Translations under genes and position numbers: made by a program
The notes under the pieces: generated by a model
Told to the model about the DNA's origin: nothing
The model's database searches: none
Seen by the model: only the letters and a program-made list of their open reading frames with translations
NCBI GenBank assembly: GCA_028689715.1
Contig: JAQVCQ010000006.1
Location: 1 to 56,557 of the forward strand
Direction of reading: 5' to 3'
Origin: Lachnospiraceae bacterium
GTDB taxonomy: Bacteria; Bacillota; Clostridia; Lachnospirales; Lachnospiraceae
Length of the DNA: 56,557 nt
Part shown: one piece after another, positions 8,557 through 18,055 of the stretch
Layout: each line of letters opens with the position of its first letter
Numbering within the stretch: the first letter of the stretch is position 1

Positions 8557-9732
8557 ATGGAAGAAAAAAAGGGCTGTCGTGAACAACGGCAGCTCAGTAT
8601 TTATGTACACATTCCGTTCTGCAGGCAAAAATGTTACTATTGTGATTTTTTATCTGCCAGAGTTCAGGAACAGACAAAGAAGGATTATTTGATCAAATTA
8701 AAAGAAGAGATCAGGTGTGCGGCAGACAAGTATCAGGATGAGATCGCAGACACAGTGTTTTTTGGAGGAGGAACTCCGACACTGCTGCAGGCAGAGGAAC
8801 TAAGTGATCTTTTATACCTGATAAAAACTTCTTTTCACGTGACAGAAAATGCTGAAATAACAATAGAAGCGAATCCAGGTACAATTAGCCGGGAGAAGCT
8901 GAATCATCTTAGACAGGCGGGCTTTAACAGGCTCAGCATTGGTCTGCAAAGTACCAATGACAGGGAATTAAAAGAACTTGGAAGAATACATACGTATGAC
9001 GAATTCGTAGAAGGATACCATGCTGCAAGGACAGCAGGGTTTGATAATGTGAATGTTGATGTCATGTCAGCTTTGCCTGGACAAACATCTGACAGCTATT
9101 GTGATACATTAATGAAAGTCCTTGCGCTGCATCCTGAGCATATTTCAGCCTACAGTCTGATCATTGAAGAGGGAACACTGTTCTGGGATAGATACGGGGA
9201 CAATGCAAAAGTGTTGGAAAAATATCCAGCCCTTCCTACAGAGGAAGAGGAACGCAAAATGTATCAGATGACGGATACGATACTTGAAAAAGCGGGATAT
9301 CACAGATATGAGATTTCAAATTATGCATTAAAAGATAAAGAATGCAAGCATAATAATGGATATTGGGAGAGAAAGAATTACATAGGTCTTGGATTGGGAG
9401 CATCCTCACTTTATGAGAATACAAGATGGAAAAATACGGACACAATGGAGGCTTATCTGACACTTGCAACGGAGCAGTTCGTTTGTGACAAGACAGTTCT
9501 GAAAAAAGAGGAGCAGATGGAAGAATTCATGTTTCTGGGATTACGCCTGACACAGGGCGTCAGCATGGAAAAGTTTCAGACAGAATTTGGAAGAACTATC
9601 CAGGAAGTGTATCCGGGTATTGTTGAAAAATATATAGGCAATGGATTGTTAAACGTGCAGAATGAAAGAATTTTACTCAGCAAAAAAGGAATTGATGTCA
9701 GTAATCTTGTCATGTCTGAATTTCTGTTTTAA
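8557..9732 (+). CDS. hemW: Radical SAM heme chaperone HemW
   Basis: Radical SAM protein of the HemN/HemW family. The cluster-binding motif is CRQKCYYCDF (CxxxCxxC, residues about 23-30), preceded by YVHIPF. HFGGGTPT-like FFGGGTPTLL and the SIGLQS motif follow. The CxxxCxxCxF form and the length (391 residues) fit HemW, a heme chaperone, rather than coproporphyrinogen dehydrogenase HemN, which has an extra N-terminal extension. I chose the ATG at 8557 (MEEKKGC) because TTGGAG lies six bases upstream. A TTG at 8536 is in frame but lacks a site. It lies downstream of lepA in the same orientation. Confidence 0.92.
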   Translation: MEEKKGCREQRQLSIYVHIPFCRQKCYYCDFLSARVQEQTKKDYLIKLKEEIRCAADKYQDEIADTVFFGGGTPTLLQAEELSDLLYLIKTSFHVTENAEITIEANPGTISREKLNHLRQAGFNRLSIGLQSTNDRELKELGRIHTYDEFVEGYHAARTAGFDNVNVDVMSALPGQTSDSYCDTLMKVLALHPEHISAYSLIIEEGTLFWDRYGDNAKVLEKYPALPTEEEERKMYQMTDTILEKAGYHRYEISNYALKDKECKHNNGYWERKNYIGLGLGASSLYENTRWKNTDTMEAYLTLATEQFVCDKTVLKKEEQMEEFMFLGLRLTQGVSMEKFQTEFGRTIQEVYPGIVEKYIGNGLLNVQNERILLSKKGIDVSNLVMSEFLF

Positions 9733-9735
9733 TTC

Positions 9736-9764
9736 TTGCTATTTACTGCCATTATCCATATAAT
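9736..9764 (+). promoter_or_regulatory. Sigma-A promoter of the HD-pilT-yifB-dprA operon
   Basis: TTGCTA (9736-9741), an exact 17-bp spacer and consensus TATAAT (9759-9764), directly after hemW and about 80 bases before the next start codon. Confidence 0.75.
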
Positions 9765-9844
9765 AAAATTAGTTTGGAAGTAAAATGAATCACGAAGATC
9801 TATGATGAGTAAAGTGAATAAAACGGTGGTACTGGGGGTTAGAA

Positions 9845-10960
9845 ATGCTTTTTATAAAGACAGATGATTTAAAGAATGGGATGCGTCTGGCCAGACCGAT
9901 CTATAACAAAAATGGGGTATTGTTATATGAAAGAAATTCCAAGTTAACAGAACAGAGTATTTTAAGTGTCAAGAATTTTGGATTGATCGGCATTTTCATT
10001 CTGGAACCGGCAGAACCGGTTCCACCAATGACCAGGGATGACCTTGATTTTGAACGGTTCCAGACGATGACAGTATTCTCGTTACAGGAAGAATTGGATA
10101 AAATGGTCAGAACCAGAAAGAGCATAAAAATTCAGGTCATTGCTGCTTCGATCATTAAGAGTTATGGGAATCTTAATCGCAAGATCAATTTTATCCAGAA
10201 CCTTCGCAGTGCAGAAGATGTATTATATAAACACTCTCTGAATGTGGCGATCCTTTCGGCAATGATCACCCATGTTATGAATGTCAGACTTGAAGAACAA
10301 CTGGATGCTGTACTTGCATCCCTGGTTCATGATATCAGTGGTGTAATGGCCAGGATCAGTCGACCGAATGCGCAGCCTTCGGATTTAGAAGGGTTGTTTT
10401 ATAAAGAATCAATGGAGCTGATCGATATCGTGTTTTCGAGCAACCCATCCGTTAAAAGAACCTGCCTTCTGGCGCAGAAAACAATTGATGATTTTGAAGC
10501 AGGCAGAAAACAAAGTGTTAAAATGACAACTAGCGCAAAAGTTGTGGCAGTTGCTGAGTATTTTGACAGTATGACAGCAATGAAACTTGGTGCAGAACCG
10601 GCATCGGAAGTTATGGCGGTTAAAGCACTTCTTGAAAATCCGGAAGTATTTGATGAAAGAGTCGTAGACGCACTGATTCATTCGATCAACATACTGAATC
10701 CGGGAACCTGTGTAGAACTGAATACAGGGGAAAAGGGACTTGTTCTGACTTCAAATACTTATAATATCTTAAGACCTATGGTACTCGGGTTTCGGGACAA
10801 TATGATCATAGATCTGAACAATGAAATGATCTATGGAGATATCGAAATCGTTGATATCATGAAGACGATGGATAATAGATATATCATGGATACAGAGATC
10901 CTGAAAAAGAGAGGGATTTCATTTGAAGAACAGGAATATGTACAGGTAAAGGATTTTTAA
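9845..10960 (+). CDS. Degenerate HD-GYP-like domain protein
   Basis: A 371-residue soluble protein. Residues about 1-70 resemble the N-terminal beta-rich domain that often precedes HD-GYP phosphodiesterases (KTDDLKNGMRLARPIYNKNG). Residues about 110-340 follow the HD-GYP layout: HSLNVAILSAMI, then LVHDISGV with the HD pair at 162-163, then KVVAVAEYFDSMTAMK, then the end strand NPGTCVELNTGEKGLVL. The HHExxDGxGYP segment that defines active c-di-GMP hydrolases is missing. In its place is a short stretch ending in KQSVKMTTSAK. It may therefore be a non-catalytic nucleotide sensor or a phosphohydrolase of changed specificity. It heads an operon with pilT (36 bases later), yifB and dprA. Confidence 0.75.
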   Translation: MLFIKTDDLKNGMRLARPIYNKNGVLLYERNSKLTEQSILSVKNFGLIGIFILEPAEPVPPMTRDDLDFERFQTMTVFSLQEELDKMVRTRKSIKIQVIAASIIKSYGNLNRKINFIQNLRSAEDVLYKHSLNVAILSAMITHVMNVRLEEQLDAVLASLVHDISGVMARISRPNAQPSDLEGLFYKESMELIDIVFSSNPSVKRTCLLAQKTIDDFEAGRKQSVKMTTSAKVVAVAEYFDSMTAMKLGAEPASEVMAVKALLENPEVFDERVVDALIHSINILNPGTCVELNTGEKGLVLTSNTYNILRPMVLGFRDNMIIDLNNEMIYGDIEIVDIMKTMDNRYIMDTEILKKRGISFEEQEYVQVKDF

Positions 10961-10996
10961 ATTTGGGATAAAATATGAAACGGCGGGGGGAGTAAT

Positions 10997-12049
10997 ATGC
11001 CAAGAATAGAAGAGATTCTGATACAGGCATCCAAAGCAGGGGCATCGGATGTTCATATTACAGTTGGAATTCCACCTAAAATGAGGGTAAATGGCAGTCT
11101 GATCACAATGGACTATCCTAAAATGCTGCCAGCGGATACGCAGGAGATCGTACTGGAGATCATGTCAGATACGCAACGTGCCAGGTTCGAAGAACGTGGA
11201 GAATATGATATGTCTTTTTCTATCCACAAACTTGGGCGCTATAGGGTAAATGCCTATAGACAAAGAGGTTCTGTTGCGGTTGCCCTTAGAATTGTAGGAA
11301 CGGATATTCCGAATGCAGAGCAGCTAAGGCTCCCGGAGTCTGTTACAGAACTTTATCGTAAAAAAAGAGGGCTTGTTCTGGTTACGGGTCCAACTGGAAG
11401 CGGTAAGTCGACAACACTTGCTGCAATAATCGATAAAATAAACGAAGAAAGAGAATCCCACATTATTACGCTGGAAGATCCAATCGAATACCTTCATCAT
11501 CATAAAAAATCGATTGTGAATCAGCGTGAGATCGGGCTCGATTCCCTTAATTATGCCAATGCACTGAGATCTGCGCTCCGAGAAGATCCGGATGTCATTC
11601 TGGTCGGAGAAATGAGAGATTATGAAACGATCAGCGTAGCGATTACTGCGGCAGAAACTGGACATCTGGTCCTGTCAACACTACATACGATCGGTGCAGC
11701 GAGCACTGTCGACAGGGTGATCGATGTGTTTCCACCGCATCAGCAGCAACAGATCCGTGTTCAGCTGTCGAATGTACTGGAATCTGTAATATCTCAACAG
11801 CTGATACCGAGAATGGATCAGCCAGGACGTATCGCTGCATTCGAAGTGATGCATAGCAATCATGCGGTCCGCAATCTGATCAGAGAAGGTAAAACCCATC
11901 AGTTGCTTTCGGTCATGCAGACGAATAGGAAGCTTGGTATGGTAACAATGGATGAAGCGATATTGCAATTATATCAGGAGGGAAGTATCAGCAGAGAACA
12001 GGCGATTGTTTTTGCACAGGACCAGGACAATATGAGTATGAAATTATAG
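10997..12049 (+). CDS. pilT: PilT-type retraction ATPase
   Basis: Hexameric secretion ATPase of the PilT subfamily, which powers type IV pilus retraction. Visible motifs are Walker A GPTGSGKST, the Asp box region THTLEDPIEY-like ITLEDPIEYLHHHKKS, Walker B ILVGEMRDYETI, the His box TGHLVLSTLHT, and the PilT-diagnostic AIRNLIRE motif as HAVRNLIREGK near residue 290. The length of 350 residues is standard. A GGGGGGAG ribosome-binding site precedes the ATG. No pilin, PilB, PilC or PilM-Q genes are in the window, so its partners must be elsewhere. Its neighbours yifB/comM and dprA are DNA-processing genes, which fits a link to DNA uptake (inference). Confidence 0.93.
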   Translation: MPRIEEILIQASKAGASDVHITVGIPPKMRVNGSLITMDYPKMLPADTQEIVLEIMSDTQRARFEERGEYDMSFSIHKLGRYRVNAYRQRGSVAVALRIVGTDIPNAEQLRLPESVTELYRKKRGLVLVTGPTGSGKSTTLAAIIDKINEERESHIITLEDPIEYLHHHKKSIVNQREIGLDSLNYANALRSALREDPDVILVGEMRDYETISVAITAAETGHLVLSTLHTIGAASTVDRVIDVFPPHQQQQIRVQLSNVLESVISQQLIPRMDQPGRIAAFEVMHSNHAVRNLIREGKTHQLLSVMQTNRKLGMVTMDEAILQLYQEGSISREQAIVFAQDQDNMSMKL

Positions 12050-12064
12050 ACTGGGAGGAGTACT

Positions 12065-13618
12065 ATGTACAGTGTTATTACATCCGGAGCGGTCTGCGGA
12101 ATAGACAGCTATATTGTGTCTGTGGAAGTAGATACCGCTCAGGGACTGCCAGGATTCGATATGGTCGGATTCCTCAGCAGTGAAGTAAAGGAGGCACGGG
12201 AACGGGTCAGGGTTGCATTGAAAAATGTGGGGATCAGCATACCGCCTCTTAAGATCACAGTTAATTTATCACCTGCCAATATCAGAAAGGAAGGATCGTC
12301 ATTTGACTTTCCTATTGCAATGGGAATTCTGGTATCAATGGGATATATCCCTGAAGAGCATGTCAGGAACACGCTTCTGATCGGAGAACTTGGACTGGAT
12401 GGAGAAGTGAGAAGAGTGAATGGCATTCTTCCAATTGTAATGCAGGCCAAAAAATGTGGTTATCAAAGGTGTCTTGTACCGGTTGATAACGCAAAAGAAG
12501 GCGCATTTATTAAAGAAATCGAAGTGGTCGGTGTCGACACACTGAAAAAGGGTATAGAATACCTGTCTGCCCCTTTAGAACACTGTTCTGAGGTCATATC
12601 ACCTACAAGCATTTCGCTTGAAATTTACCAAAATCATACAATCGACGAAGGTCTGGATTTTTCGGATATCAATGGGCAGGAAGCTGCCAAACGAGCGGTT
12701 GAAATAGCTGCCGCAGGATTTCACAATATCATGCTGATCGGTCCACCGGGATCCGGAAAGACAATGATCGCAAAAAGAATTCCATCTATTCTACCTCCAC
12801 TTTCTGAGGAGGAGAGTCTTGAAGTATCTAAAATCTATAGTGTTGCAGGCATGTTAAATGCGGCAGAATCTATTATTACAAAACGTCCATTTTTAAATCC
12901 ACATCATACAATTTCAGAATATGCCCTTTCAGGTGGTGGAAGAATTCCAAAACCGGGTGTTATGAGCCTTGCGCATAGAGGGGTCCTGTTCTTGGATGAA
13001 CTTCCGGAGTTCAAACGAAATGCATTGGAGATCATGAGACAGCCTATGGAGGACAAAGAGATTCATATCGCAAGAAGTTACGGAACATTCTCTTATCCGG
13101 CGAATTTCATCCTTACAGCAGCACTTAACCCCTGCCCGTGTGGCTATTATCCGGATTTTTCAAAATGTAATTGCAGACCGTATGAGATCAGGCGCTATTT
13201 AAACAGAATCTCCGGGCCTATTTTGGACAGGATCGATCTAGGGGTGGAGGCGTCACGTATTACGATCACAGATCTGACAAAAAGAGCAAAGGGAGAATCC
13301 AGCATGTTGATACGATCACGAGTGATGGAAGCGAGAGAAAGGCAGGCGAAACGATTTCAGGGAACCAAGATTATAAGTAATGCTGAAATTCCACCAAACA
13401 GGATGCATGAATACTGTAGTCTGGGCAGAGAGGAACAAAAACTGCTTGAGAATATTTTTCTCACAATGAATCTGAGTGCCAGGGCATACCATAAGATCAT
13501 AAAAGTAGCAAGAACGATTGCCGATCTTGCACATGAGGAAAAAATTAATATGGAACATTTATCGGAAGCTGTCGGATATCGGAATATGGATGGAAAATAC
13601 TGGGGGGATCAAAGATAG
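12065..13618 (+). CDS. comM: YifB/ComM family Mg-chelatase-like AAA+ ATPase
   Basis: AAA+ protein with an N-terminal Lon-protease-like domain (GLPGFDMVGF, VNLSPANIRKEGSSFDFPIA) and a central Mg-chelatase-type ATPase with Walker A GPPGSGKTM, Walker B GVLFLDELPEF and the family motif NPCPCGYYPD. A C-terminal Mg-chelatase domain follows. In Gram-negative bacteria ComM is a branch-migration helicase that helps integrate transformed DNA. The function in Firmicutes is assumed similar. At 517 residues the length is typical. It lies 15 bases after pilT and 1 base before dprA, so the three are surely co-transcribed. Confidence 0.93.
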   Translation: MYSVITSGAVCGIDSYIVSVEVDTAQGLPGFDMVGFLSSEVKEARERVRVALKNVGISIPPLKITVNLSPANIRKEGSSFDFPIAMGILVSMGYIPEEHVRNTLLIGELGLDGEVRRVNGILPIVMQAKKCGYQRCLVPVDNAKEGAFIKEIEVVGVDTLKKGIEYLSAPLEHCSEVISPTSISLEIYQNHTIDEGLDFSDINGQEAAKRAVEIAAAGFHNIMLIGPPGSGKTMIAKRIPSILPPLSEEESLEVSKIYSVAGMLNAAESIITKRPFLNPHHTISEYALSGGGRIPKPGVMSLAHRGVLFLDELPEFKRNALEIMRQPMEDKEIHIARSYGTFSYPANFILTAALNPCPCGYYPDFSKCNCRPYEIRRYLNRISGPILDRIDLGVEASRITITDLTKRAKGESSMLIRSRVMEARERQAKRFQGTKIISNAEIPPNRMHEYCSLGREEQKLLENIFLTMNLSARAYHKIIKVARTIADLAHEEKINMEHLSEAVGYRNMDGKYWGDQR

Positions 13619-13619
13619 G

Positions 13620-14750
13620 ATGAATGGAAGCAGAGAAAAGGTCTATGCTTACTGGTTGGATAACGTGAAAGGAATAGGCAGAAAAACGATCATCCGAATT
13701 TTGGAACAATATGGAAATGCAGAAAAATTTTACTTTGCAGAAGATGACGAACGAATGAATATTCTGAGTCAGAAGCAGCGGGAACAGGTCAGGACCAGCA
13801 GGAGACAATGGAATTTATACACTGAATATGAGAGACTGACTATGCAAAAAATAAAGTTCTATCATTTGGGAGATCCTGACTACCCTGAGAAACTACGTAT
13901 GATCCCGGATGCACCATATGCGCTGTATGTAAAAGGAAAGCTGCCCGACCATGGAGGCAGAACGATTGCAGTGATTGGTGCCAGAACCTGTACGGAATAC
14001 GGACGAGTCATTGCGGGACAGTTTGCAGGTGCTTTTGCTGATGCCGGAATCCAGATCATCAGTGGAATGGCCAGAGGGATCGATGGGATAAGCCAGAAGG
14101 CGGCAATTGATCATGGAGGACAGACATTCGCAGTACTTGGTTGTGGCTGTAATATTTGTTATCCACCGGAAAGCAGACAATTATATGAACAAATATGTGA
14201 AAGAGGAGGAGTGATATCGGAATATCTGCCTGATACCCAACCGATGCCTTCTCTTTTTCCACCCAGAAACAGAATCATAAGTGGGTTGGCAGATGCGATA
14301 TTAGTAATAGAAGCAAAAGAAAAAAGTGGTACACTGATCACGGTAGATATGGCGCTGGAGCAGGGCAGAGATATTTTTGCAATTCCGGGCAGGGTAACGG
14401 ATTCTCTTAGCAGTGGGTGCAACAGACTGATCAGACAGGGAGCCGGTATGGCGATCTCACCAAGAGAGGTCTTAAAAGAATTGTATGGAGATGCTTTTTA
14501 TGATTCTGAATCGGTACAACAAGAAAATGACAGTGGGACGGGTATTAGAATGGAACACTTGCCGGAGATAGAAAAAACAATTCTGCAGAAAACGGATTAT
14601 GTTCCACTATCTCTTGAAATATTGCTTGATCGATGCAGAAGCTGTGTGCCAGGTATGAGTCTGCAGCAATTAATGACCTGTTTGCTTTCGCTTCAGTTAA
14701 AAGGTATGATTGGACGGGAAGGAAGCCATTACTTTAAAGTTGGGCCATAG
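13620..14750 (+). CDS. dprA: DNA-processing protein DprA
   Basis: Rossmann-fold ssDNA-binding protein that loads RecA on incoming DNA during transformation. The core is clear: IAVIGARTCTEYGR, SGMARGIDGISQKAA, TFAVLGCG, ICYPPES, PPRNRIISGLADA, KSGTLITVDMALEQGRDIFA and the PGRVTDSLSSGCN motif. An N-terminal HhH-like stretch (VKGIGRKTIIRILEQYG) and a C-terminal winged-helix DML1-like domain flank it. The start at 13620 gives 376 residues and sits one base after the yifB stop. The longer reading frame from 13518 only overlaps yifB. An in-frame ATG at 13590 is an alternative. Confidence 0.93.
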   Translation: MNGSREKVYAYWLDNVKGIGRKTIIRILEQYGNAEKFYFAEDDERMNILSQKQREQVRTSRRQWNLYTEYERLTMQKIKFYHLGDPDYPEKLRMIPDAPYALYVKGKLPDHGGRTIAVIGARTCTEYGRVIAGQFAGAFADAGIQIISGMARGIDGISQKAAIDHGGQTFAVLGCGCNICYPPESRQLYEQICERGGVISEYLPDTQPMPSLFPPRNRIISGLADAILVIEAKEKSGTLITVDMALEQGRDIFAIPGRVTDSLSSGCNRLIRQGAGMAISPREVLKELYGDAFYDSESVQQENDSGTGIRMEHLPEIEKTILQKTDYVPLSLEILLDRCRSCVPGMSLQQLMTCLLSLQLKGMIGREGSHYFKVGP

Positions 14751-14797
14751 ATCGAACCGATATTTTAAGAAAAAAATATTAAAAAATAATAATTGTC

Positions 14798-14826
14798 TTG
14801 CAACGGTGGATAATTTAGTGTATAGT
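14798..14826 (+). promoter_or_regulatory. Sigma-A promoter of topA
   Basis: TTGCAA (14798-14803), 17-bp spacer, TATAGT (14821-14826), about 110 bases before the topA start. The 184-bp gap between dprA and topA is AT-rich, and I see no strong terminator in it. Confidence 0.65.
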
Positions 14827-14934
14827 TTTTCACGATTACTGAATGATAGCAATTGCATACGAATACAGTCAAATTTACTATAGAGACGAGATAAAATATC
14901 CGGAAATTTAGTATCAGGAATAGGGGATTACAGA

Positions 14935-17022
14935 ATGGCAAAATACCTAGTGATCGTGGAATCACCAGCAAAAGTTAAGACAATTAAAAAATTTTTAGGA
15001 CCTAACTATGAAGTAGCAGCAAGTAATGGACATGTAAGAGATCTTCCGAAAAGTCAGATGGGGATTGATGTGGAACATGACTATGAACCAAAATATATTA
15101 CGATCCGTGGAAAAGGTGATATTCTTGCGAATTTAAGAAAGCTGGTCAAGAAGGCAGAAAAAGTTTATCTTGCGACTGACCCTGACCGTGAAGGGGAAGC
15201 GATATCATGGCATTTACATGAAGCGCTCAAACTCTCTAATAAAAAAGTATACAGAATTACATTTAACGAAATAACGAAAAACGCAGTAAAAGATTCCCTC
15301 AAAAATGCAAGAGAAATTGATATGGATCTTGTCGATGCACAGCAGGCAAGAAGAATTTTGGACAGGATGATGGGATATAAGATTTCACCACTTTTATGGG
15401 CAAAGGTAAAAAGGGGACTGAGTGCAGGAAGAGTGCAGTCTGTTGCACTGCGAATCATTTGTGACAGAGAAGAAGAAATCAATGCATTTATCCCTGAAGA
15501 ATATTGGACACTGGATGCACAGCTAAAAGGAAAACAGGAAAAAAAGCCATTGATCGCAAAGTTCCATGGAACAGAGCAGGGCAAACTTCAGATTTCGTCA
15601 GAAGATGAGCTGAATAAGATACTGGAAGAATTAAAAGGAAAGCCGTTCGAAGTTGCTGATGTGAAGAAAGGGGAACGAGTCAAAAAAGCACCACTTCCTT
15701 TCACGACTTCAACATTACAGCAGGAAGCAAGTAAGGTCCTGAATTTTTCTACACAAAAGACGATGCGTCTTGCACAGCAGTTATATGAAGGTGTCGATGT
15801 AAAAGGATTAGGTACGGTCGGCATCATTACCTATCTCAGAACTGATTCAGTCAGAATTTCAGATGAGGCAGCAATACATGCAAGAGAATATATATCCAGT
15901 CAATATGGACCCAAATACGCTGCTGAAGAAATGAAAGAATCAAAAAGTACAAAGAAGGTACAGGACGCTCATGAAGCGATCAGACCAACAGATATTTCAA
16001 GAACACCATTCTCACTCAAGGAATCCCTTGGACGTGATCAGTTCAGACTATATCAGCTGATCTGGAAACGTTTTGTGGCTAGTTGTATGACTCCGGCAAT
16101 TCATGAAACGACTTCTGTCAAAATAAAAGCAAGTGAATATCGTTTTAACATTTCAGCATCTAAAGTATTATTTGATGGGTTTATGAGTGTATATACAAAT
16201 GAAGACAATGAGAAAGAAGATAACAACCTGTTACTGGGTTCTCTTGAAAAAGGTGATATCTTAGAAAATCTTGGATTTGAACCAAAACAGCATTTTACGC
16301 AGCCACCGGCTCATTATACCGAAGCATCACTGGTCAGATCACTAGAAGAACTTGGCATTGGCCGCCCGAGTACTTATTCACCAACGATCACCACGATCAT
16401 AGCACGTCGATACGTGATAAAAGAAAATAAAAATCTATATATTTCTGAATTGGGAGAAGTAGTGAACCGTATTATGAAAGAGGCTTTCCCGAGTCTGGTA
16501 GATGTGGATTTCACAGCAAATCTGGAAGCACTTCTTGATAAAGTAGAAGAGGGTGTTGTTGCGTGGAAAACGGTAATATCTAATTTTTATCCAGATTTGG
16601 ATGAAGCGGTTCAAATTGCGGAAAAAGAGCTTGCGGAAGTGGAAATTGCAGATGAAGTATCGGATGAGGCGTGTGATGTATGTGGCAGGATGATGGTGGT
16701 CAAGTATGGACCGCATGGCAAGTTTCTTGCATGTCCAGGGTTTCCGGACTGCAGATTTACAAAGCCATATTTAGAAAAGGCGGGGATCGCCTGTCCGAAA
16801 TGTAGCAAGGACATTGTAATCAGAAAGACAAAAAAAGGCCGTAGATATTATGGCTGCATCGACAACCCGAACTGTGATTTTATGGTATGGCAAAAACCTT
16901 CGGAAGAAAAATGTGAACTGTGTGGAGGAATTATGCTGGAAAAAGGAAACAAACTTGTATGTGCAGATGAGCAGTGTGGACATATAAAAGAAAGAATTGT
17001 TGAAAAAACCATGAATAAATAG
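14935..17022 (+). CDS. topA: DNA topoisomerase I (type IA)
   Basis: Relaxes negatively supercoiled DNA. The TOPRIM domain opens with YLVIVESPAKVKTIKKFLG and contains the DPDREGEAI metal motif. The active-site tyrosine lies in IITYLRTDSVRIS near residue 300. Three C-terminal zinc ribbons of the topoisomerase type follow (CDVCG...CPGFPDC, CPKC...CIDNPNC, CELCG...CADEQC) between about residues 575 and 690. The length of 695 residues is normal for Firmicutes. It has its own promoter and is followed by codY, also with its own promoter, as in many Firmicutes where dprA-topA-codY are linked. Confidence 0.97.
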   Translation: MAKYLVIVESPAKVKTIKKFLGPNYEVAASNGHVRDLPKSQMGIDVEHDYEPKYITIRGKGDILANLRKLVKKAEKVYLATDPDREGEAISWHLHEALKLSNKKVYRITFNEITKNAVKDSLKNAREIDMDLVDAQQARRILDRMMGYKISPLLWAKVKRGLSAGRVQSVALRIICDREEEINAFIPEEYWTLDAQLKGKQEKKPLIAKFHGTEQGKLQISSEDELNKILEELKGKPFEVADVKKGERVKKAPLPFTTSTLQQEASKVLNFSTQKTMRLAQQLYEGVDVKGLGTVGIITYLRTDSVRISDEAAIHAREYISSQYGPKYAAEEMKESKSTKKVQDAHEAIRPTDISRTPFSLKESLGRDQFRLYQLIWKRFVASCMTPAIHETTSVKIKASEYRFNISASKVLFDGFMSVYTNEDNEKEDNNLLLGSLEKGDILENLGFEPKQHFTQPPAHYTEASLVRSLEELGIGRPSTYSPTITTIIARRYVIKENKNLYISELGEVVNRIMKEAFPSLVDVDFTANLEALLDKVEEGVVAWKTVISNFYPDLDEAVQIAEKELAEVEIADEVSDEACDVCGRMMVVKYGPHGKFLACPGFPDCRFTKPYLEKAGIACPKCSKDIVIRKTKKGRRYYGCIDNPNCDFMVWQKPSEEKCELCGGIMLEKGNKLVCADEQCGHIKERIVEKTMNK

Positions 17023-17031
17023 TTATATTTG

Positions 17032-17060
17032 TTGAAATTCTTGTATTTGTATGATAAAAT
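17032..17060 (+). promoter_or_regulatory. Sigma-A promoter of codY
   Basis: TTGAAA (17032-17037), 17-bp spacer, TAAAAT (17055-17060), 55 bases before the TTG start. No clear CodY box was seen here. Confidence 0.65.
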
Positions 17061-17114
17061 GTCTGTAATTAGAAGGGGATTGATTTGATTTCATGAGAAT
17101 TGGAGGAAAAAAAA

Positions 17115-17894
17115 TTGAGTAGTGTGCAATTATTAGACAAGACGCGTAAAATCGGTAAACTGCTTCATAACAACAATTCAAGCAAAGTCATATTTAATGA
17201 CATCTGCTGTGTTATGAGGGATATACTGGATTCCAATGTTCTTGTAATCAGTAAGAAAGGTAAAGTTCTCGGTGTGGGGGAGAATGAGGGAATCGAAACT
17301 CTTCGTGAAATGATTAAAGATGAGGTTGGTAATTTTATCGACCCGTTATTAAATGAACGTCTGCTGGCGGTGCTTTCGACCAAAGAGAATGTAAATCTTT
17401 CTACACTTGGCTTTGAAAACACGGATGTCAGAAGATTTCATGCAATTATTACACCAATTGATATAGCAGGAGAACGTCTCGGTACTTTGTTTATTTACAA
17501 AGTTGAAAAACAGTATGATATCGACGACATTATTCTTTGTGAGTATGGACAGACAGTAGTAGGTCTCGAAATGCTTCGCGCGGTGAACGAAGAGAGTGCA
17601 GAAGAAGGAAGAAAGATCGCAGTTGTAAAATCAGCGATCAGTACACTATCATTTTCCGAAGTAGAAGCAATCACACATATTTTTGATGAACTGGATGGTA
17701 TGGAAGGAATTCTTGTGGCAAGCAAGATTGCTGACAGAGTAGGGATTACTCGTTCAGTCATTGTAAATGCACTTAGAAAATTTGAAAGTGCAGGTGTAAT
17801 TGAATCAAGATCTTCAGGAATGAAGGGAACATATATCAAAGTAATTAATGATGTTGTGTTCGATGAAATTGAAAAATTAAAGAAAAAGAAATAG
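17115..17894 (+). CDS. codY: GTP- and branched-chain-amino-acid-sensing repressor CodY (TTG start)
   Basis: Global regulator of Firmicutes that links gene expression to GTP and Ile/Leu/Val levels. An N-terminal GAF domain (LLDKTRKIGKLL at its start) is followed by a C-terminal winged helix with ASKIADRVGITRSVIVNALR and the wing SRSSGMKGTYIKV. The product is 259 residues, as expected. The best start is the TTG at 17115, eight bases after a GGAGG. The upstream in-frame TTG at 17100 overlaps the ribosome-binding site. The gene ends in a strong terminator and is directly upstream of the flagellar operon. Confidence 0.96.
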   Translation: MSSVQLLDKTRKIGKLLHNNNSSKVIFNDICCVMRDILDSNVLVISKKGKVLGVGENEGIETLREMIKDEVGNFIDPLLNERLLAVLSTKENVNLSTLGFENTDVRRFHAIITPIDIAGERLGTLFIYKVEKQYDIDDIILCEYGQTVVGLEMLRAVNEESAEEGRKIAVVKSAISTLSFSEVEAITHIFDELDGMEGILVASKIADRVGITRSVIVNALRKFESAGVIESRSSGMKGTYIKVINDVVFDEIEKLKKKK

Positions 17895-17920
17895 AATCAT
17901 GGAATAAGGATATTCAGACG

Positions 17921-17967
17921 ATAAAAGGATTTAGTGGAGAGATTCAGTAAATCCTTTTATTTTTTTT
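17921..17967 (+). terminator. Intrinsic terminator after codY
   Basis: A perfect 13-bp stem (17921-17933 with 17948-17960) followed by a run of eight T. It separates codY from the flagellar operon. Confidence 0.92.
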
Positions 17968-18027
17968 GTATATTTTGTGCCTAAGAAATGTTATTATACT
18001 AGATAAGGTGTTTTTTGTTGAAAAGTA

Positions 18028-18055
18028 TTGTGTTTTCCCCGGAATTCTTTATAAT
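18028..18055 (+). promoter_or_regulatory. Candidate sigma-A promoter of the flagellar/chemotaxis operon
   Basis: TTGTGT (18028-18033), 16-bp spacer, consensus TATAAT (18050-18055), giving a leader of about 50 nt before flgB. I found no sigma-28-like (TAAA-N15-GCCGATAA) element, and the leader is too short for a c-di-GMP riboswitch. Confidence 0.55.
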
